Positions 44,156-52,829 of a stretch of 64,000 bases of DNA are shown in pieces (positions within the stretch are counted from its first letter, which is position 1; each line of letters starts with the position of its first letter). The translations under genes were made by a program, and so were the position numbers. A model generated the notes under the pieces. The model ran no database searches. It was not told where the DNA came from and worked only from the letters and a program-made list of their open reading frames with translations. Origin of the DNA: Fimbriimonadia bacterium. Lineage in GTDB: Bacteria > Armatimonadota > Fimbriimonadia > Fimbriimonadales > Fimbriimonadaceae. The DNA is taken from the NCBI GenBank assembly GCA_030427425.1, contig JAUICQ010000006.1, positions 1 to 64,000 of the forward strand. Reading direction: 5' to 3'.

Positions 44156-44629
44156 GTGTTTACTATGAAATGGAAAAACTTTTACGTCTGGAAAAAGAAA
44201 CTACCTCACTGGAGAGCCGATTCCGTTGTATACTTTATAACTTTTAGACACCGCTTAGAACTTCAAGAAAATTTCCAGCATCTCCTTTTTACTACAATAC
44301 TCAAGACAGACTCTAGAAAGTGGAATCTGCTAGCAATATCGGTCTCTACTATGGACTCCTATCTTTTGGTACATTTTGATGATGATACAGGTTCCAAAAC
44401 TAAAGAAATTTCGAAGATAATAGAGCCACTGAAGAATAAAGTAGAGCAGAGAATCGTGAAAGGTATGGAAGATGCACCGAAGTATATGCACTATTTTTAT
44501 CCGGAGAGCTATGATCATATTATCCGTAATAGAGAAGATCTAGACCACCATCTTGAGATAATTACCAGCGTTCCTAATGAAGACTTGTTATGGATTAATA
44601 AAGAGGAATTAGAGAAGTTTTTTAGTTAG
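44156..44629 (+). CDS. Degenerate REP-associated tyrosine transposase-like protein
   Basis: 157 residues. The start (LPHWRADSVVYFITFRHRLE) and the end (FYPESYDHIIRNREDLDHHLEI) follow the RAYT/TnpA-REP pattern, including the catalytic Tyr in ESYDHIIR. The HUH motif, normally MPNHxH, reads TMDSYLLVHF here, so both histidines of the metal site are missing. The protein is therefore probably inactive as a nuclease, perhaps domesticated, or diverged into a new role. It is intact as a reading frame. No REP-type repeats flank it, though intergenic palindromes occur elsewhere in the window. Confidence 0.72.
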   Translation: MFTMKWKNFYVWKKKLPHWRADSVVYFITFRHRLELQENFQHLLFTTILKTDSRKWNLLAISVSTMDSYLLVHFDDDTGSKTKEISKIIEPLKNKVEQRIVKGMEDAPKYMHYFYPESYDHIIRNREDLDHHLEIITSVPNEDLLWINKEELEKFFS

Positions 44630-44652
44630 AGCATCATGGATTAAAGTAAGTA

Positions 44653-44677
44653 GGTCCTATATATATCATGTAGGACC
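44653..44677. terminator. Stem-loop between convergent RAYT-like and trxA genes
   Basis: GGTCCTA (44653-44659) pairs with TAGGACC (44671-44677), loop 11 bases, between two converging genes. Probable terminator; no long T-tract. Confidence 0.5.
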
Positions 44678-44697
44678 CTATAAACTGATAAGCAAAC

Positions 44698-45018
44698 TTA
44701 AATATGCTTGTCTAAAATAGACGATAATACGTTCTTGCTAACAGAACCTACATTTCTATCTACTTCTTCACCATTCTTAAAAACAATTAATGTTGGAATA
44801 GTCATAACTCCAAAATTGTTTGCTAAGTTGCCATCGGTGTCTATATTTACTTTGCAAACTTTTACTCTTCCTTGATATTCTGTAGCAACCTGCTCTAGAG
44901 TTGGCATTAATGCTCGGCACGGAGCGCACCATTCCGCCCAAAAATCGACGAGTACCGGCATATCCGAATTAAGTACTTCGCCATTAAAATCTGATTCACT
45001 TATGTTCTGCATATTCAT
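44698..45018 (-). CDS. trxA: Thioredoxin
   Basis: 106 residues, normal thioredoxin length. The active site is WCAPC (Cys31, Cys34), preceded by PVLVDFWAE and followed by the cis-Pro motif MTIPTLIVFKNGE. Cytosolic disulfide reductant. It lies 26 bases after trmFO on the same strand and may share its transcript. Confidence 0.96.
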   Translation of the reverse strand: MNMQNISESDFNGEVLNSDMPVLVDFWAEWCAPCRALMPTLEQVATEYQGRVKVCKVNIDTDGNLANNFGVMTIPTLIVFKNGEEVDRNVGSVSKNVLSSILDKHI

Positions 45019-45044
45019 TTAATCTCCTTACTCCATTAATTGTA

Positions 45045-46397
45045 TCATAATAGGTAATGCTTTTTTATTCCTGAGTGCCAATTTTCAAAAGCTCTCTTTG
45101 CATTCTGAATTTTCAATTCCTGTCTTTCTAATTTCTTTATCTTCTTTTCAGTAGATTCTGGCATAGGTAACAAACCCCAATTTATATTCATTGGAGCAAA
45201 ATTTTTGGGAGTATCATCTTGTAAGTGTGAACACAGACTGCCAATAGCTGTATCACGTGGAATATCTTCTAGTATTATATTATTTAGTTGTGCAGCCAGG
45301 AATGTTGCCAGATACGCTCCTGTAGCTCCACTTTCAAGATAACCTTCTACACCCGTTAACTGACCCACCACATAAACTCCCGGACAATTCTTCAGTTCTA
45401 ATGTTTTAGTTAGTGCCTGCGGGGCATTAACATAGGTGTTTCTGTGTACTACGCCGAATCTTACAAAATCTGCATTCTGGAGTCCGGGGATCATTTGGAG
45501 CACTTCTTTCTGTACACCCCATTTTAATCTGTTCTGACACGCTACAAGAGAGTATAACGATTTCTCCCTATTCTCAGGGCGCAACTGGAGCACTGCATAA
45601 GGGCGTTGACCCGTTCTCGGATCTACTAAGCCTACTGGCTTGAAGTTGCCATAAGCTAAAGATTCTCGGCCACGTTCAGCAATAACATCAATCGGCATAC
45701 AGCTTTCAAAGTATCTAGGACTTTCAAATTCTCTAAGTGGTACCTTTTCAGCTGCTACTAGTGCATCAACAAATGCATAATACTCTTCCTTAGTAAATGG
45801 GCAGTTTAAGTAATCGGCCGTATCACCTTTATCATATCTGCTCTGCTCAAAAACGATACTTCTATCAATGGTGCAAGTGTCTACTACAGGGCTAACTGCG
45901 TCATAAAAATAGAGTTCATCCTGACCCGTGACCTCTGATAGCCACTCGGTAATACCTGCACTAAGCAATGGTCCACCTGCAATAATAACCGGACCAGACT
46001 GCAGTGCTTTCTCTATCTTATCAGGTGTAAATTGTTCTCTGATTAGATTAATCTTCGGATGCGCTTCAATTCTTTTGGTGATGGCTTCAGCAAACTGATT
46101 TCTATCAACAGCTAGGGCTGCTCCACCAGGAACTGAATGCTCAAATGCAGTAGGGATAATAATAGATCCCAATTGGAGCATCTCTTCTTTAAGGAGTCCG
46201 GCTGGTGATTTTGGATCTTTACTTTTAAAACTATTAGAGCAGACTAATTCTGCTAGGAAGTGGGTTTTATGAGCGGGTGTACTGGTATTGGGGCGCATTT
46301 CATAGAGATGTACATGTATGCCCCTTTTTGCTAGTCCCCATGCCGCTTCTACACCGGCAAACCCTCCTCCAATTATTGTGACTATTTTGTCCTGCAT
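45045..46397 (-). CDS. trmFO: Folate/FAD-dependent tRNA (m5U54) methyltransferase
   Basis: 450 residues. FAD-binding IIGGGFAGVEAAW (8-20), HKTHFLAELVCSNSFKSK with catalytic Cys53, FESCMPIDVIAERG and GQLTGVEGYLESGATG all match TrmFO. It makes ribothymidine at position 54 of tRNAs with methylene-tetrahydrofolate. TrmFO is found in Firmicutes, Cyanobacteria and several other phyla in place of the SAM-dependent TrmA. topA and xerC, common neighbours, are absent. It sits between an esterase gene and trxA. Confidence 0.97.
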   Translation of the reverse strand: MQDKIVTIIGGGFAGVEAAWGLAKRGIHVHLYEMRPNTSTPAHKTHFLAELVCSNSFKSKDPKSPAGLLKEEMLQLGSIIIPTAFEHSVPGGAALAVDRNQFAEAITKRIEAHPKINLIREQFTPDKIEKALQSGPVIIAGGPLLSAGITEWLSEVTGQDELYFYDAVSPVVDTCTIDRSIVFEQSRYDKGDTADYLNCPFTKEEYYAFVDALVAAEKVPLREFESPRYFESCMPIDVIAERGRESLAYGNFKPVGLVDPRTGQRPYAVLQLRPENREKSLYSLVACQNRLKWGVQKEVLQMIPGLQNADFVRFGVVHRNTYVNAPQALTKTLELKNCPGVYVVGQLTGVEGYLESGATGAYLATFLAAQLNNIILEDIPRDTAIGSLCSHLQDDTPKNFAPMNINWGLLPMPESTEKKIKKLERQELKIQNAKRAFENWHSGIKKHYLL

Positions 46398-46437
46398 ACT
46401 TTATTTTGGAACAAAATAAGAAAAGTATGCTGACCCA

Positions 46438-47250
46438 CTATTTAATATAAGCCGACTTCTGTTTTTCACAGATATCCTTCATAAATTGAAGATATTTGTT
46501 TCTAGCAGTAGTCCACCCTTCAAAAGTGAGAGAGTGTGATTCATCTTCAAGCTCTAGAAAATCTGATTGCACTCCGATTTCTACGAGCCTTTTGTGGATA
46601 ATTCTACTCTGATTAATAGGAATAACCGTATCGTTTTTACCATGTACTAGAAATATTGGGGCCGATTGTTTGCTGACATGATATATAGGTGAGGCTTTTT
46701 CCCAAACTTCTCTATATCCTTCAATACTAAACTGCATATAGCTATCGAGGAACTCTCTTGTGGATTCAGGCAGAGATGTTTCTGGATTCGTTGGTAATAA
46801 ATTAGATGCTCCCGAAAAGCTAATAGCACCAGTAACTTTCATATTAGCTATATTCTTACTAGCGTTTATTCCTATGCCTTTTTCTAAAACACTTAGCATC
46901 ATAGCCAGGTATCCACCGGAACTATTGCCTAAAGAAAAGATCATCTTTGGTTGAATGTTGAGAGTTTTAGAATTTTCTTTCGCAAACGCAACAAACTGTT
47001 GAGCATCTTCAATTGCTGCAGGAAAGGGGTTATCAGGAGCTAGTCTGTAATCGATACAAGCTGCTGCATATCCATGCTTTACAAGCCACTGTGCTTCACC
47101 GTGGAACATCGATCTATCTCCACTAGTAAATCCGCCACCGTGCAGAAGGACAACTAGGGGGACTTCAGTATTTCCATCAGGATGGAAGAAATCGTATTTA
47201 AGACTATAGAATGTTCCTTGAGTGTATTCCAGATTTTTTTTAATTATCAT
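46438..47250 (-). CDS. Alpha/beta-hydrolase esterase (HSL/BD-FAE-like)
   Basis: 270 residues with no signal peptide. LVVLLHGGGFTSGD is the HGGG oxyanion motif of hormone-sensitive-lipase-type esterases, IDYRLAPDNPFPAAI is their next signature, GNSSGGYLA holds the nucleophile Ser, HGKNDTVIP the Asp, and DESHSL the His. It should hydrolyse short-chain esters in the cytoplasm; the natural substrate is unknown. It lies between rpsA (separated by a terminator) and trmFO. Confidence 0.9.
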   Translation of the reverse strand: MIIKKNLEYTQGTFYSLKYDFFHPDGNTEVPLVVLLHGGGFTSGDRSMFHGEAQWLVKHGYAAACIDYRLAPDNPFPAAIEDAQQFVAFAKENSKTLNIQPKMIFSLGNSSGGYLAMMLSVLEKGIGINASKNIANMKVTGAISFSGASNLLPTNPETSLPESTREFLDSYMQFSIEGYREVWEKASPIYHVSKQSAPIFLVHGKNDTVIPINQSRIIHKRLVEIGVQSDFLELEDESHSLTFEGWTTARNKYLQFMKDICEKQKSAYIK

Positions 47251-47266
47251 ACCTATTACATTTTAC

Positions 47267-47297
47267 ACAAAAAAAAGAGGCATCAGTGATGCCTCTT
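47267..47297 (-). terminator. Rho-independent terminator of rpsA
   Basis: AAGAGGCATCA (47275-47285) and TGATGCCTCTT (47287-47297) pair perfectly; read on the minus strand the stem is followed by an eight-T run (47267-47274). Confidence 0.92.
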
Positions 47298-47340
47298 GAT
47301 ATAAAACAGTATAGTTTCCTGAAAATTATAGTATTATACT

Positions 47341-48807
47341 CTAATTGTCGTTAGAGAGTAGAGCCTTTAACTGACCCAACCTTTCGCCAATAGTGGTGCC
47401 ACCTGATGAAGAATGATTAGATGAAGAGTTATCATCTCTGTCAGATCTCTTCTTTCTTTTCTTCTTAGGAGCGCCCTTAGATACCGACTGTTCAAACTGC
47501 TCTAAAGCTTCCGAACCACTAGTAATAGCAGTACTACTATTAGCTTGTCTGATACTTAGTAGCATTCTTCTGAGGTTAGTTTGAAGATCGATAATGACGG
47601 TCTCTACGTCTTCGTTAACTTTCAATGAATCTTCTATCTTAGCAATTCTTTCATTAGATATTTCGCTAATAGGTAGGAATGCTTCTGCACCTTCAGGAAG
47701 TAAAATAAACGCACCGTTCGGAGAGAGTCTGTGAATTTTTCCTGTTAACTTATCTCCAATTCGATAATGTTCTCTAATAGTGTTCCATGGATCTGGAAGT
47801 ACTTGTCTTAAACCGAGGCTGATTTTCCCAATATTCGAATCTAGCTTAAGTACCATTACCTGAATTTCTTCATTCTCTTTAAGTACTTCTTTTGGATGAC
47901 CAATTCTTGCCCAGCTAATTTCGCTAATATGGAGCAATCCGTCTACTCCACCGATATCGATGAATGCACCATATTCGGTTAATCGGCGAACTGTTCCTGG
48001 GATGATATCTCCAACATTGAGAGTTTCAAATGCTTTCTTCTGTGCTGCTTCTCTAGATTCGTCTTCAGCTAATTTATTAGAAAGAACTACTTTTTTTCTT
48101 TCTTTATCAATTTCAATTACTTTAAAAGGAAGTAGCTGACCAACAAATTTATCTACGTTTCTAAGATTACCGCCGCCTACATGTGAAGTAGGGATGAATC
48201 CTTTTACGCCTACATCAGCGATTAATCCGCCTTTAACTCTGTCAATTACTGGAGCTGTAATAACAGTTCCGTTCTGATGGGCCTCAACTACAGACTGCCA
48301 TGCATTTGTAAAGTCGGCTCTTTTTTTGGAGACGATAGTACTCCTTTCACCAGACCCTGGCTTTAATACAATAACATGTATCTTGTCTCCAGAACTTAGC
48401 TCTTTTGCCGCTTCTTCGATATTGCCGTCTGTAAGTTCAGATAAAGGTAATATCCCTTCGCTCTTCATGCCAAGGTCTACGAATACTTTTTCTTTATCAA
48501 CTTGTATAATAGTGGCTTCTATTTTTTCACCCTTCGAGAAAGGTGAGTAAGAAACATCGCTTCTATTATATTCAGGATCTTCCAATTCTGCTAAAGCTGC
48601 TTCAAATAGACCTGCGCTATCTTCATTGGCAATTACTGTTACACTGCTTGCCGTCCCGTCTTTGTCTTCCAATGAACTTGATTCTGTAGCTTTATCTACA
48701 CCTTTTGCATTTACACTAGTTGTGGTTTCATTATTAGTACTTTCAGGGGAGCTTTGTTCTACAGTTGTTTGTTCATCTATTTTGTTTTCTAGATCTTTAC
48801 TCGTCAT
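47341..48807 (-). CDS. rpsA: Ribosomal protein S1 (four S1 domains)
   Basis: 488 residues. An acidic, Ser/Thr-rich N-terminus (~80 residues) is followed by four S1 RNA-binding domains at about 85-155, 170-245, 265-335 and 350-420; the third has the classic TEYGAFIDIGGVDGLLHISE. The C-terminus is basic then Ser-rich (KKKRKKRSDRDD). Four domains is fewer than the six of E. coli S1 and fits S1 of Gram-positive or cyanobacterial-like lineages. It binds mRNA for translation initiation. Single-gene unit with its own terminator. Confidence 0.93.
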   Translation of the reverse strand: MTSKDLENKIDEQTTVEQSSPESTNNETTTSVNAKGVDKATESSSLEDKDGTASSVTVIANEDSAGLFEAALAELEDPEYNRSDVSYSPFSKGEKIEATIIQVDKEKVFVDLGMKSEGILPLSELTDGNIEEAAKELSSGDKIHVIVLKPGSGERSTIVSKKRADFTNAWQSVVEAHQNGTVITAPVIDRVKGGLIADVGVKGFIPTSHVGGGNLRNVDKFVGQLLPFKVIEIDKERKKVVLSNKLAEDESREAAQKKAFETLNVGDIIPGTVRRLTEYGAFIDIGGVDGLLHISEISWARIGHPKEVLKENEEIQVMVLKLDSNIGKISLGLRQVLPDPWNTIREHYRIGDKLTGKIHRLSPNGAFILLPEGAEAFLPISEISNERIAKIEDSLKVNEDVETVIIDLQTNLRRMLLSIRQANSSTAITSGSEALEQFEQSVSKGAPKKKRKKRSDRDDNSSSNHSSSGGTTIGERLGQLKALLSNDN

Positions 48808-48996
48808 TTCAGGTTACCGATACTTTTATAAAATCAGTATATATTTAATATATATAACACGATAGTACCTGTTTTATCGGAAATAATGTTTAACCAACAG
48901 GAATATATGCCTAGCAATGTTTAGAAAAAGATACTTTTCTTGGACGAATGCAGGGTTTTTGCAGATGCTTGTAGAATATTAATAAGTTCAATGTGT

Positions 48997-50388
48997 CTAT
49001 AGTAGATAAGCTTTAAATCCCCAAACATTTGCATTTTCTAACTTAACTTTCACCAATTCACCCGTAAGATCTCTTCCAGCATCGAAGTGTACCATTTTAA
49101 ATCCTCGAGTATATCCTTGATAGGTCTTATCATTCTTTGCAGAGACTCCCTCTACCAATACTTCATCGATATTCCCAACCTCAGGAAGATTTCTCTTAAG
49201 TGTAATTTCATTCTGTAGTTGGATGAGTCTAGCTAATCTGTCTTCTTTAACACTCTTTTCAACTTGCTCCATATCGGCGGCTTTGGTGCCTTCACGGATG
49301 CTATATTTAAACATATAGGAACCATCAAATTCGATATCTCTTACAACATTCATAGTGTTTTGGAACTGCTCTTCAGTTTCGCCAGGGAACCCAACAATAA
49401 TATCCGTAGTGATTGTGATATTTGGGATAGTCTCTCTTAATTCTTGAATAATATCCTTGAAGCTTTCAACCGTATAGAGTCTTTTCATTGCCTTCAGAAC
49501 ATCGTTATCACCGGACTGTATCGGCATATGGACGTGCTCCATAACCTTTGGGCAATCTCGGATAGTCTGAATAAGATCGGTCTTAAAATCTCTTGGGTAC
49601 GGACTCATATATCTTATCCGTTCTATGCCATCAACTTCTGCTACTTTCCAGAGCAGTTCACTGAACGGGACTCTCCCTTCTACAAGATTTTTTCCGTAAC
49701 TATTCACTGTCTGACCCAGTAACGTGATCTCTTTAGTCCCATATTCAGCTAATTTTTTAACTTCATCAATGATGTCAACAGTGGGTCGGCTGCGCTCTCT
49801 TCCTCTTGTTTCAGGAACAATACAATACGTGCAGAATTTATCACAACCATACTGGATAGGTACGAAAGATTTTAGTTTAGCATTTCTCTCAACTTGTCTT
49901 TCCGGGATATCGGATACGATGGCACCCTTTCTTTCCGGAAGATTTATTTCTGAAAAGAAGCTCCGTTCTTCCAGGACATTTTCTACTGTCTGACCAATTT
50001 TATTAATCTGTGCCGTCCCAATAACGAAGTCTACATGAGGAGCTCTCTTTCTTATCTCATTACATCTAATTTGAGCCATACATCCGCAGACACCTATAAT
50101 TAAATCTGGATGTCTCCTCTTTCTAATGGCTAATTCGCCTAGCATACTAAATGCTTTATCTTCAGGCTTTTTTCTTACACTACAGGTATTTAAAATAGTA
50201 AGATGAGCTTCCGATAAATTGTCGGTAGGTTTGAATCCAATCTGTTCTAAGTAGAGAGCAATCTGTTCACTATCTTCCACATTCATTTGGCATCCCCATG
50301 TTTGAATAAAGTAGGTGCCTTTTTTTAGGGTTTTAGACTTTTTTTTGGACAATGTATTGGGTCGGATAAGTAAATCAGTGCTGCTCAT
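48997..50388 (-). CDS. miaB: tRNA-2-methylthio-N6-dimethylallyladenosine synthase
   Basis: 463 residues. The N-terminal UPF0004 domain holds Cys33, Cys69 and Cys103 (first Fe-S cluster); the radical-SAM motif GCDKFCTYC has Cys182, Cys186 and Cys189; a TRAM domain closes the protein. ISGEY-type spacing and the WGCQMN and LNTCSVR motifs place it with MiaB rather than RimO or MtaB. It adds the methylthio group to i6A37 in tRNAs. Standing alone, divergent from the wecG-like gene. Confidence 0.96.
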   Translation of the reverse strand: MSSTDLLIRPNTLSKKKSKTLKKGTYFIQTWGCQMNVEDSEQIALYLEQIGFKPTDNLSEAHLTILNTCSVRKKPEDKAFSMLGELAIRKRRHPDLIIGVCGCMAQIRCNEIRKRAPHVDFVIGTAQINKIGQTVENVLEERSFFSEINLPERKGAIVSDIPERQVERNAKLKSFVPIQYGCDKFCTYCIVPETRGRERSRPTVDIIDEVKKLAEYGTKEITLLGQTVNSYGKNLVEGRVPFSELLWKVAEVDGIERIRYMSPYPRDFKTDLIQTIRDCPKVMEHVHMPIQSGDNDVLKAMKRLYTVESFKDIIQELRETIPNITITTDIIVGFPGETEEQFQNTMNVVRDIEFDGSYMFKYSIREGTKAADMEQVEKSVKEDRLARLIQLQNEITLKRNLPEVGNIDEVLVEGVSAKNDKTYQGYTRGFKMVHFDAGRDLTGELVKVKLENANVWGFKAYLL

Positions 50389-50573
50389 TTTTTAAAATCC
50401 TTATAATAATATTTCTACCTCAATGTTATATTTTACCATTGCTACATTAAATAGAACTGCTACAGTAGATGGAGTATAATATGTTTAGTTGTAAATATTT
50501 CGAAATAATCCACAGAATTGAACAGGGTATTTTTTAATAGCAAGACTAAGTTAATCAGGCATATCTGGATATT

Positions 50574-51434
50574 ATGAACCAATCAAAGACAGTAACTACA
50601 AGAATAAAGAAAAAAAACATGGGGAAGAGCGGGCAAGAAAAAATATTATCCCAATCTCAGCAGCTTACTGTTTCAGAACTTGTTAGCAAAAATGTTGTAA
50701 ATTATATGGGAGTTAATTTTAACTGTTTAACCATGGATCAGTTAATTTCTGTTTTGGAAGAGTATATTAAAAATAAAATTCCGCAACATGTGCTTACCGC
50801 AGATGCCGCCTCCCTGGTAATGGCTTGGAATGATAGTAGATTTAAGAGTGTTATGAACGCTGCTACACTGGTAATCCCAGACAGTATGGGGATTGTTCAT
50901 GGTATGCGTTATGTGCTTGGAAAAAACGTCGATATTACCAGAGGAATTGAAGTTGCAGATAGGCTCTTCGCTCTTTCTTCAAAAAAAGGGTACAGGATAT
51001 TTTTGCTAGGATCTTCGCCGGGGATTGCAGAAAAAGCCGCTGCTAATATTGTTGAGAAGTATCCAAATTGTAAAATAGTAGGTTCTAGGCATGGTTACTT
51101 TCAGTCTAATCTAGAAGCTGAAGTGGTAAAAGAGATTAAGGATTCTCAACCTGATATTCTTCTAGTAGCCATGGGAATGCCAAGACAAGAAATATTTATA
51201 AACAAGTATATCACGGAGCTGAATGTCCCCGTATGTCTTGGTATTGGAGGATCTTTAGATGTCTATAGTGGCAATGTGATGAGAGCCCCAAAGTTTATCC
51301 AGAATATCGGGTTAGAATGGCTATGGAGATTCACCCTCAAGCCATCAAGATATTACAAGGTTAAACTGCTCCCAAAATATCTACATATGGTACTCTCATA
51401 TAGGAATCGATTCCCATTAGGTGAAGAGCATTGA
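50574..51434 (+). CDS. WecG/TagA/CpsF-family glycosyltransferase
   Basis: 286 residues. HVLTADAASLVMAWNDSRFK, VIPDSMGIVHGMR, YRIFLLGSSPGIAEKAA, DILLVAMGMPRQEIF and GIGGSLDVYSGNVMRAPKF are the successive signatures of GT26. The N-terminal ~40 residues are polar and basic. The family transfers N-acetylmannosaminuronic acid or similar sugars to lipid-linked intermediates at the inner face of the membrane for surface polymers. It overlaps the next gene by four bases (TTGA). No other polymer genes are next to it. Confidence 0.93.
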   Translation: MNQSKTVTTRIKKKNMGKSGQEKILSQSQQLTVSELVSKNVVNYMGVNFNCLTMDQLISVLEEYIKNKIPQHVLTADAASLVMAWNDSRFKSVMNAATLVIPDSMGIVHGMRYVLGKNVDITRGIEVADRLFALSSKKGYRIFLLGSSPGIAEKAAANIVEKYPNCKIVGSRHGYFQSNLEAEVVKEIKDSQPDILLVAMGMPRQEIFINKYITELNVPVCLGIGGSLDVYSGNVMRAPKFIQNIGLEWLWRFTLKPSRYYKVKLLPKYLHMVLSYRNRFPLGEEH

Positions 51435-51991
51435 AGATTTATACGAGAACTGGTGATAAAGGATCCACTGGCTTATATGGCAATAAAAGAGTATCTAAGT
51501 GTTGTATAAACATAGAAGCAATTGGTGATATAGATGAACTGAACGCCCTAATAGGGGTATGCAAAGTACAGTGTAAAGATGCCGATCTTGCTAATAGGTT
51601 AGAAGTAATTCAAAACTGGTTATTCGAATGTGGAGCGCAGATAGCTACTCCATTAGATCATCCCCGATTTCAGGAGCGTATCACAGAAGAACAGATAGGG
51701 GAGTTAGAATCTACAATCGATTCCATGGAAGAGACTCTGCCGCCACTAACTAATTTTGTATTGCCAGGAGGGAGTATACTATCTTCTTACCTCCATCTTG
51801 CAAGAGCTACTTGTAGAAGGGCAGAAAGAAGCATTGTGAAATTACAGCAAGATGCTGAAATTAGCGAATATGTTCCAACATTCCTGAATCGACTCTCCGA
51901 CTGGCTCTTTGTTGCTGCTAGATATGCAAATAAACTAGAAATTGTTTCGGATGTTAAGTGGTTAGGCGAAAAAAAATCAATTTTGCTCTAA
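51431..51991 (+). CDS. PduO-type cob(I)alamin adenosyltransferase
   Basis: 186 residues. IYTRTGDKGSTGLYGNKRVSK is the ATP-binding start, AIGDIDELNALIG follows, and SYLHLARATCRRAERS is the cobalamin-site motif. It attaches the adenosyl group to corrinoids for B12 enzymes. It starts with TTG inside the TTGA overlap with the upstream glycosyltransferase, with GGTGA as ribosome site. No B12-dependent enzyme or cobalamin synthesis gene is in the window. Confidence 0.93.
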   Translation: MKIYTRTGDKGSTGLYGNKRVSKCCINIEAIGDIDELNALIGVCKVQCKDADLANRLEVIQNWLFECGAQIATPLDHPRFQERITEEQIGELESTIDSMEETLPPLTNFVLPGGSILSSYLHLARATCRRAERSIVKLQQDAEISEYVPTFLNRLSDWLFVAARYANKLEIVSDVKWLGEKKSILL

Positions 51992-52049
51992 TAATTTACT
52001 GTAAACAGGATACAATTATATAGGATAATATACTAAATACTATATTTTT

Positions 52050-52343
52050 ATGAAGGTTTCCACAGAGCAACTAATTAACGATAATTGTACACAACAACCT
52101 CTTACATTTTTACAGCTTCAGCCAGGAATGAAAGTAAGAGTAAAGAGCATCTGCTGTCTGGAAAAAGGATGCCAACCAATGTGCTTGAAAAGACTCCAGG
52201 AGATGGGGCTTACTGAAGGCTCTGAATTTGAAGTGGTGAAGGTGGCTCCATTTGGGGACCCTATAGAGATTCAACTGCGTGGATACCGTCTCTGTATTAG
52301 AAAATGTGAAGCTTGCGGATTCTTGCTCGAAGAAGTAGAATAA
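52050..52343 (+). CDS. FeoA-domain protein, cysteine-rich
   Basis: 97 residues. An SH3-like FeoA core is visible: LQPGMKVRV, RLQEMGLTEGSEFEVVKVAP, DPIEIQLRGYRLCIRKCEA. In addition to the usual fold it has a Cys insertion (Cys35, Cys36, Cys41, Cys45) and a second group near the end (Cys82, Cys86, Cys89), enough to bind a metal or Fe-S centre. FeoA normally assists the FeoB iron transporter, but no feoB is adjacent. A stand-alone metal-sensing or regulatory role is possible. Confidence 0.82.
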   Translation: MKVSTEQLINDNCTQQPLTFLQLQPGMKVRVKSICCLEKGCQPMCLKRLQEMGLTEGSEFEVVKVAPFGDPIEIQLRGYRLCIRKCEACGFLLEEVE

Positions 52344-52384
52344 GTATGGTATTCCGGGTCAAAGAATAAAATATAGAGTTGAAA

Positions 52385-52431
52385 CTGTCACTCTCTCGTC
52401 CCCACCTTGAGTCATCCTCTGAGGGGATCCA
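52385..52431. repeat. Dispersed repeat fragment
   Basis: TGTCACTCTC... at ~52386 and GTCATCCTCTGAGGGGATCCA (52411-52431; GTCATC, AGG.GATCCA kept) resemble the ends of the element at 8294-8413. It lies in the 123-base gap between the feoA-like and nucleotidyltransferase genes. The relation rests on a short match. Confidence 0.4.
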
Positions 52432-52466
52432 TAAAACTAGTTTATTATGTTCTATAATATTATCAG

Positions 52467-52808
52467 ATGGAATACGAGGTTAAATTAGATTCATCTGAGT
52501 CAAAGAATAGAGAGTTTAGAATGGTAAGTATGGATAAAAAGTACCTCGATATCCTTTTTAGAATATTTAAAAAGTATCCCTATTCATTTTATATATTTGG
52601 TTCTAGGGCTAGAGGTACAAGTAAAGAACTTTCTGATATCGATATTATCGTGAAGGAAGATATTCCTTTAAGTGATAAGTGTAAGCTGGAAGAGGATTTT
52701 GAAAATTCCGATCTACCATTCTTGGTCGATCTAGTAGTTTGGGATGAATGCAGTATAGATTTTCAGAATAGTATTAAATCTCAAATGATATTATTGCACG
52801 AAAACTGA
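52467..52808 (+). CDS. MNT-type nucleotidyltransferase domain protein
   Basis: 113 residues. YIFGSRARGTSKELSDIDIIV is the minimal nucleotidyltransferase motif (GSxxxG with DxD), and LVDLVVWDECS supplies the third acidic residue. Such proteins (MntA-like) are often antitoxins that AMPylate a HEPN toxin, but no HEPN gene is beside it: the neighbours are feoA-like and tsaB. It may have lost its partner or act alone. The first ~20 residues are poorly conserved, and a Met at residue ~19 or 22 could be the true start. Confidence 0.82.
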   Translation: MEYEVKLDSSESKNREFRMVSMDKKYLDILFRIFKKYPYSFYIFGSRARGTSKELSDIDIIVKEDIPLSDKCKLEEDFENSDLPFLVDLVVWDECSIDFQNSIKSQMILLHEN

Positions 52809-52829
52809 AGTAGGTGTCCTGAGAAAAAA

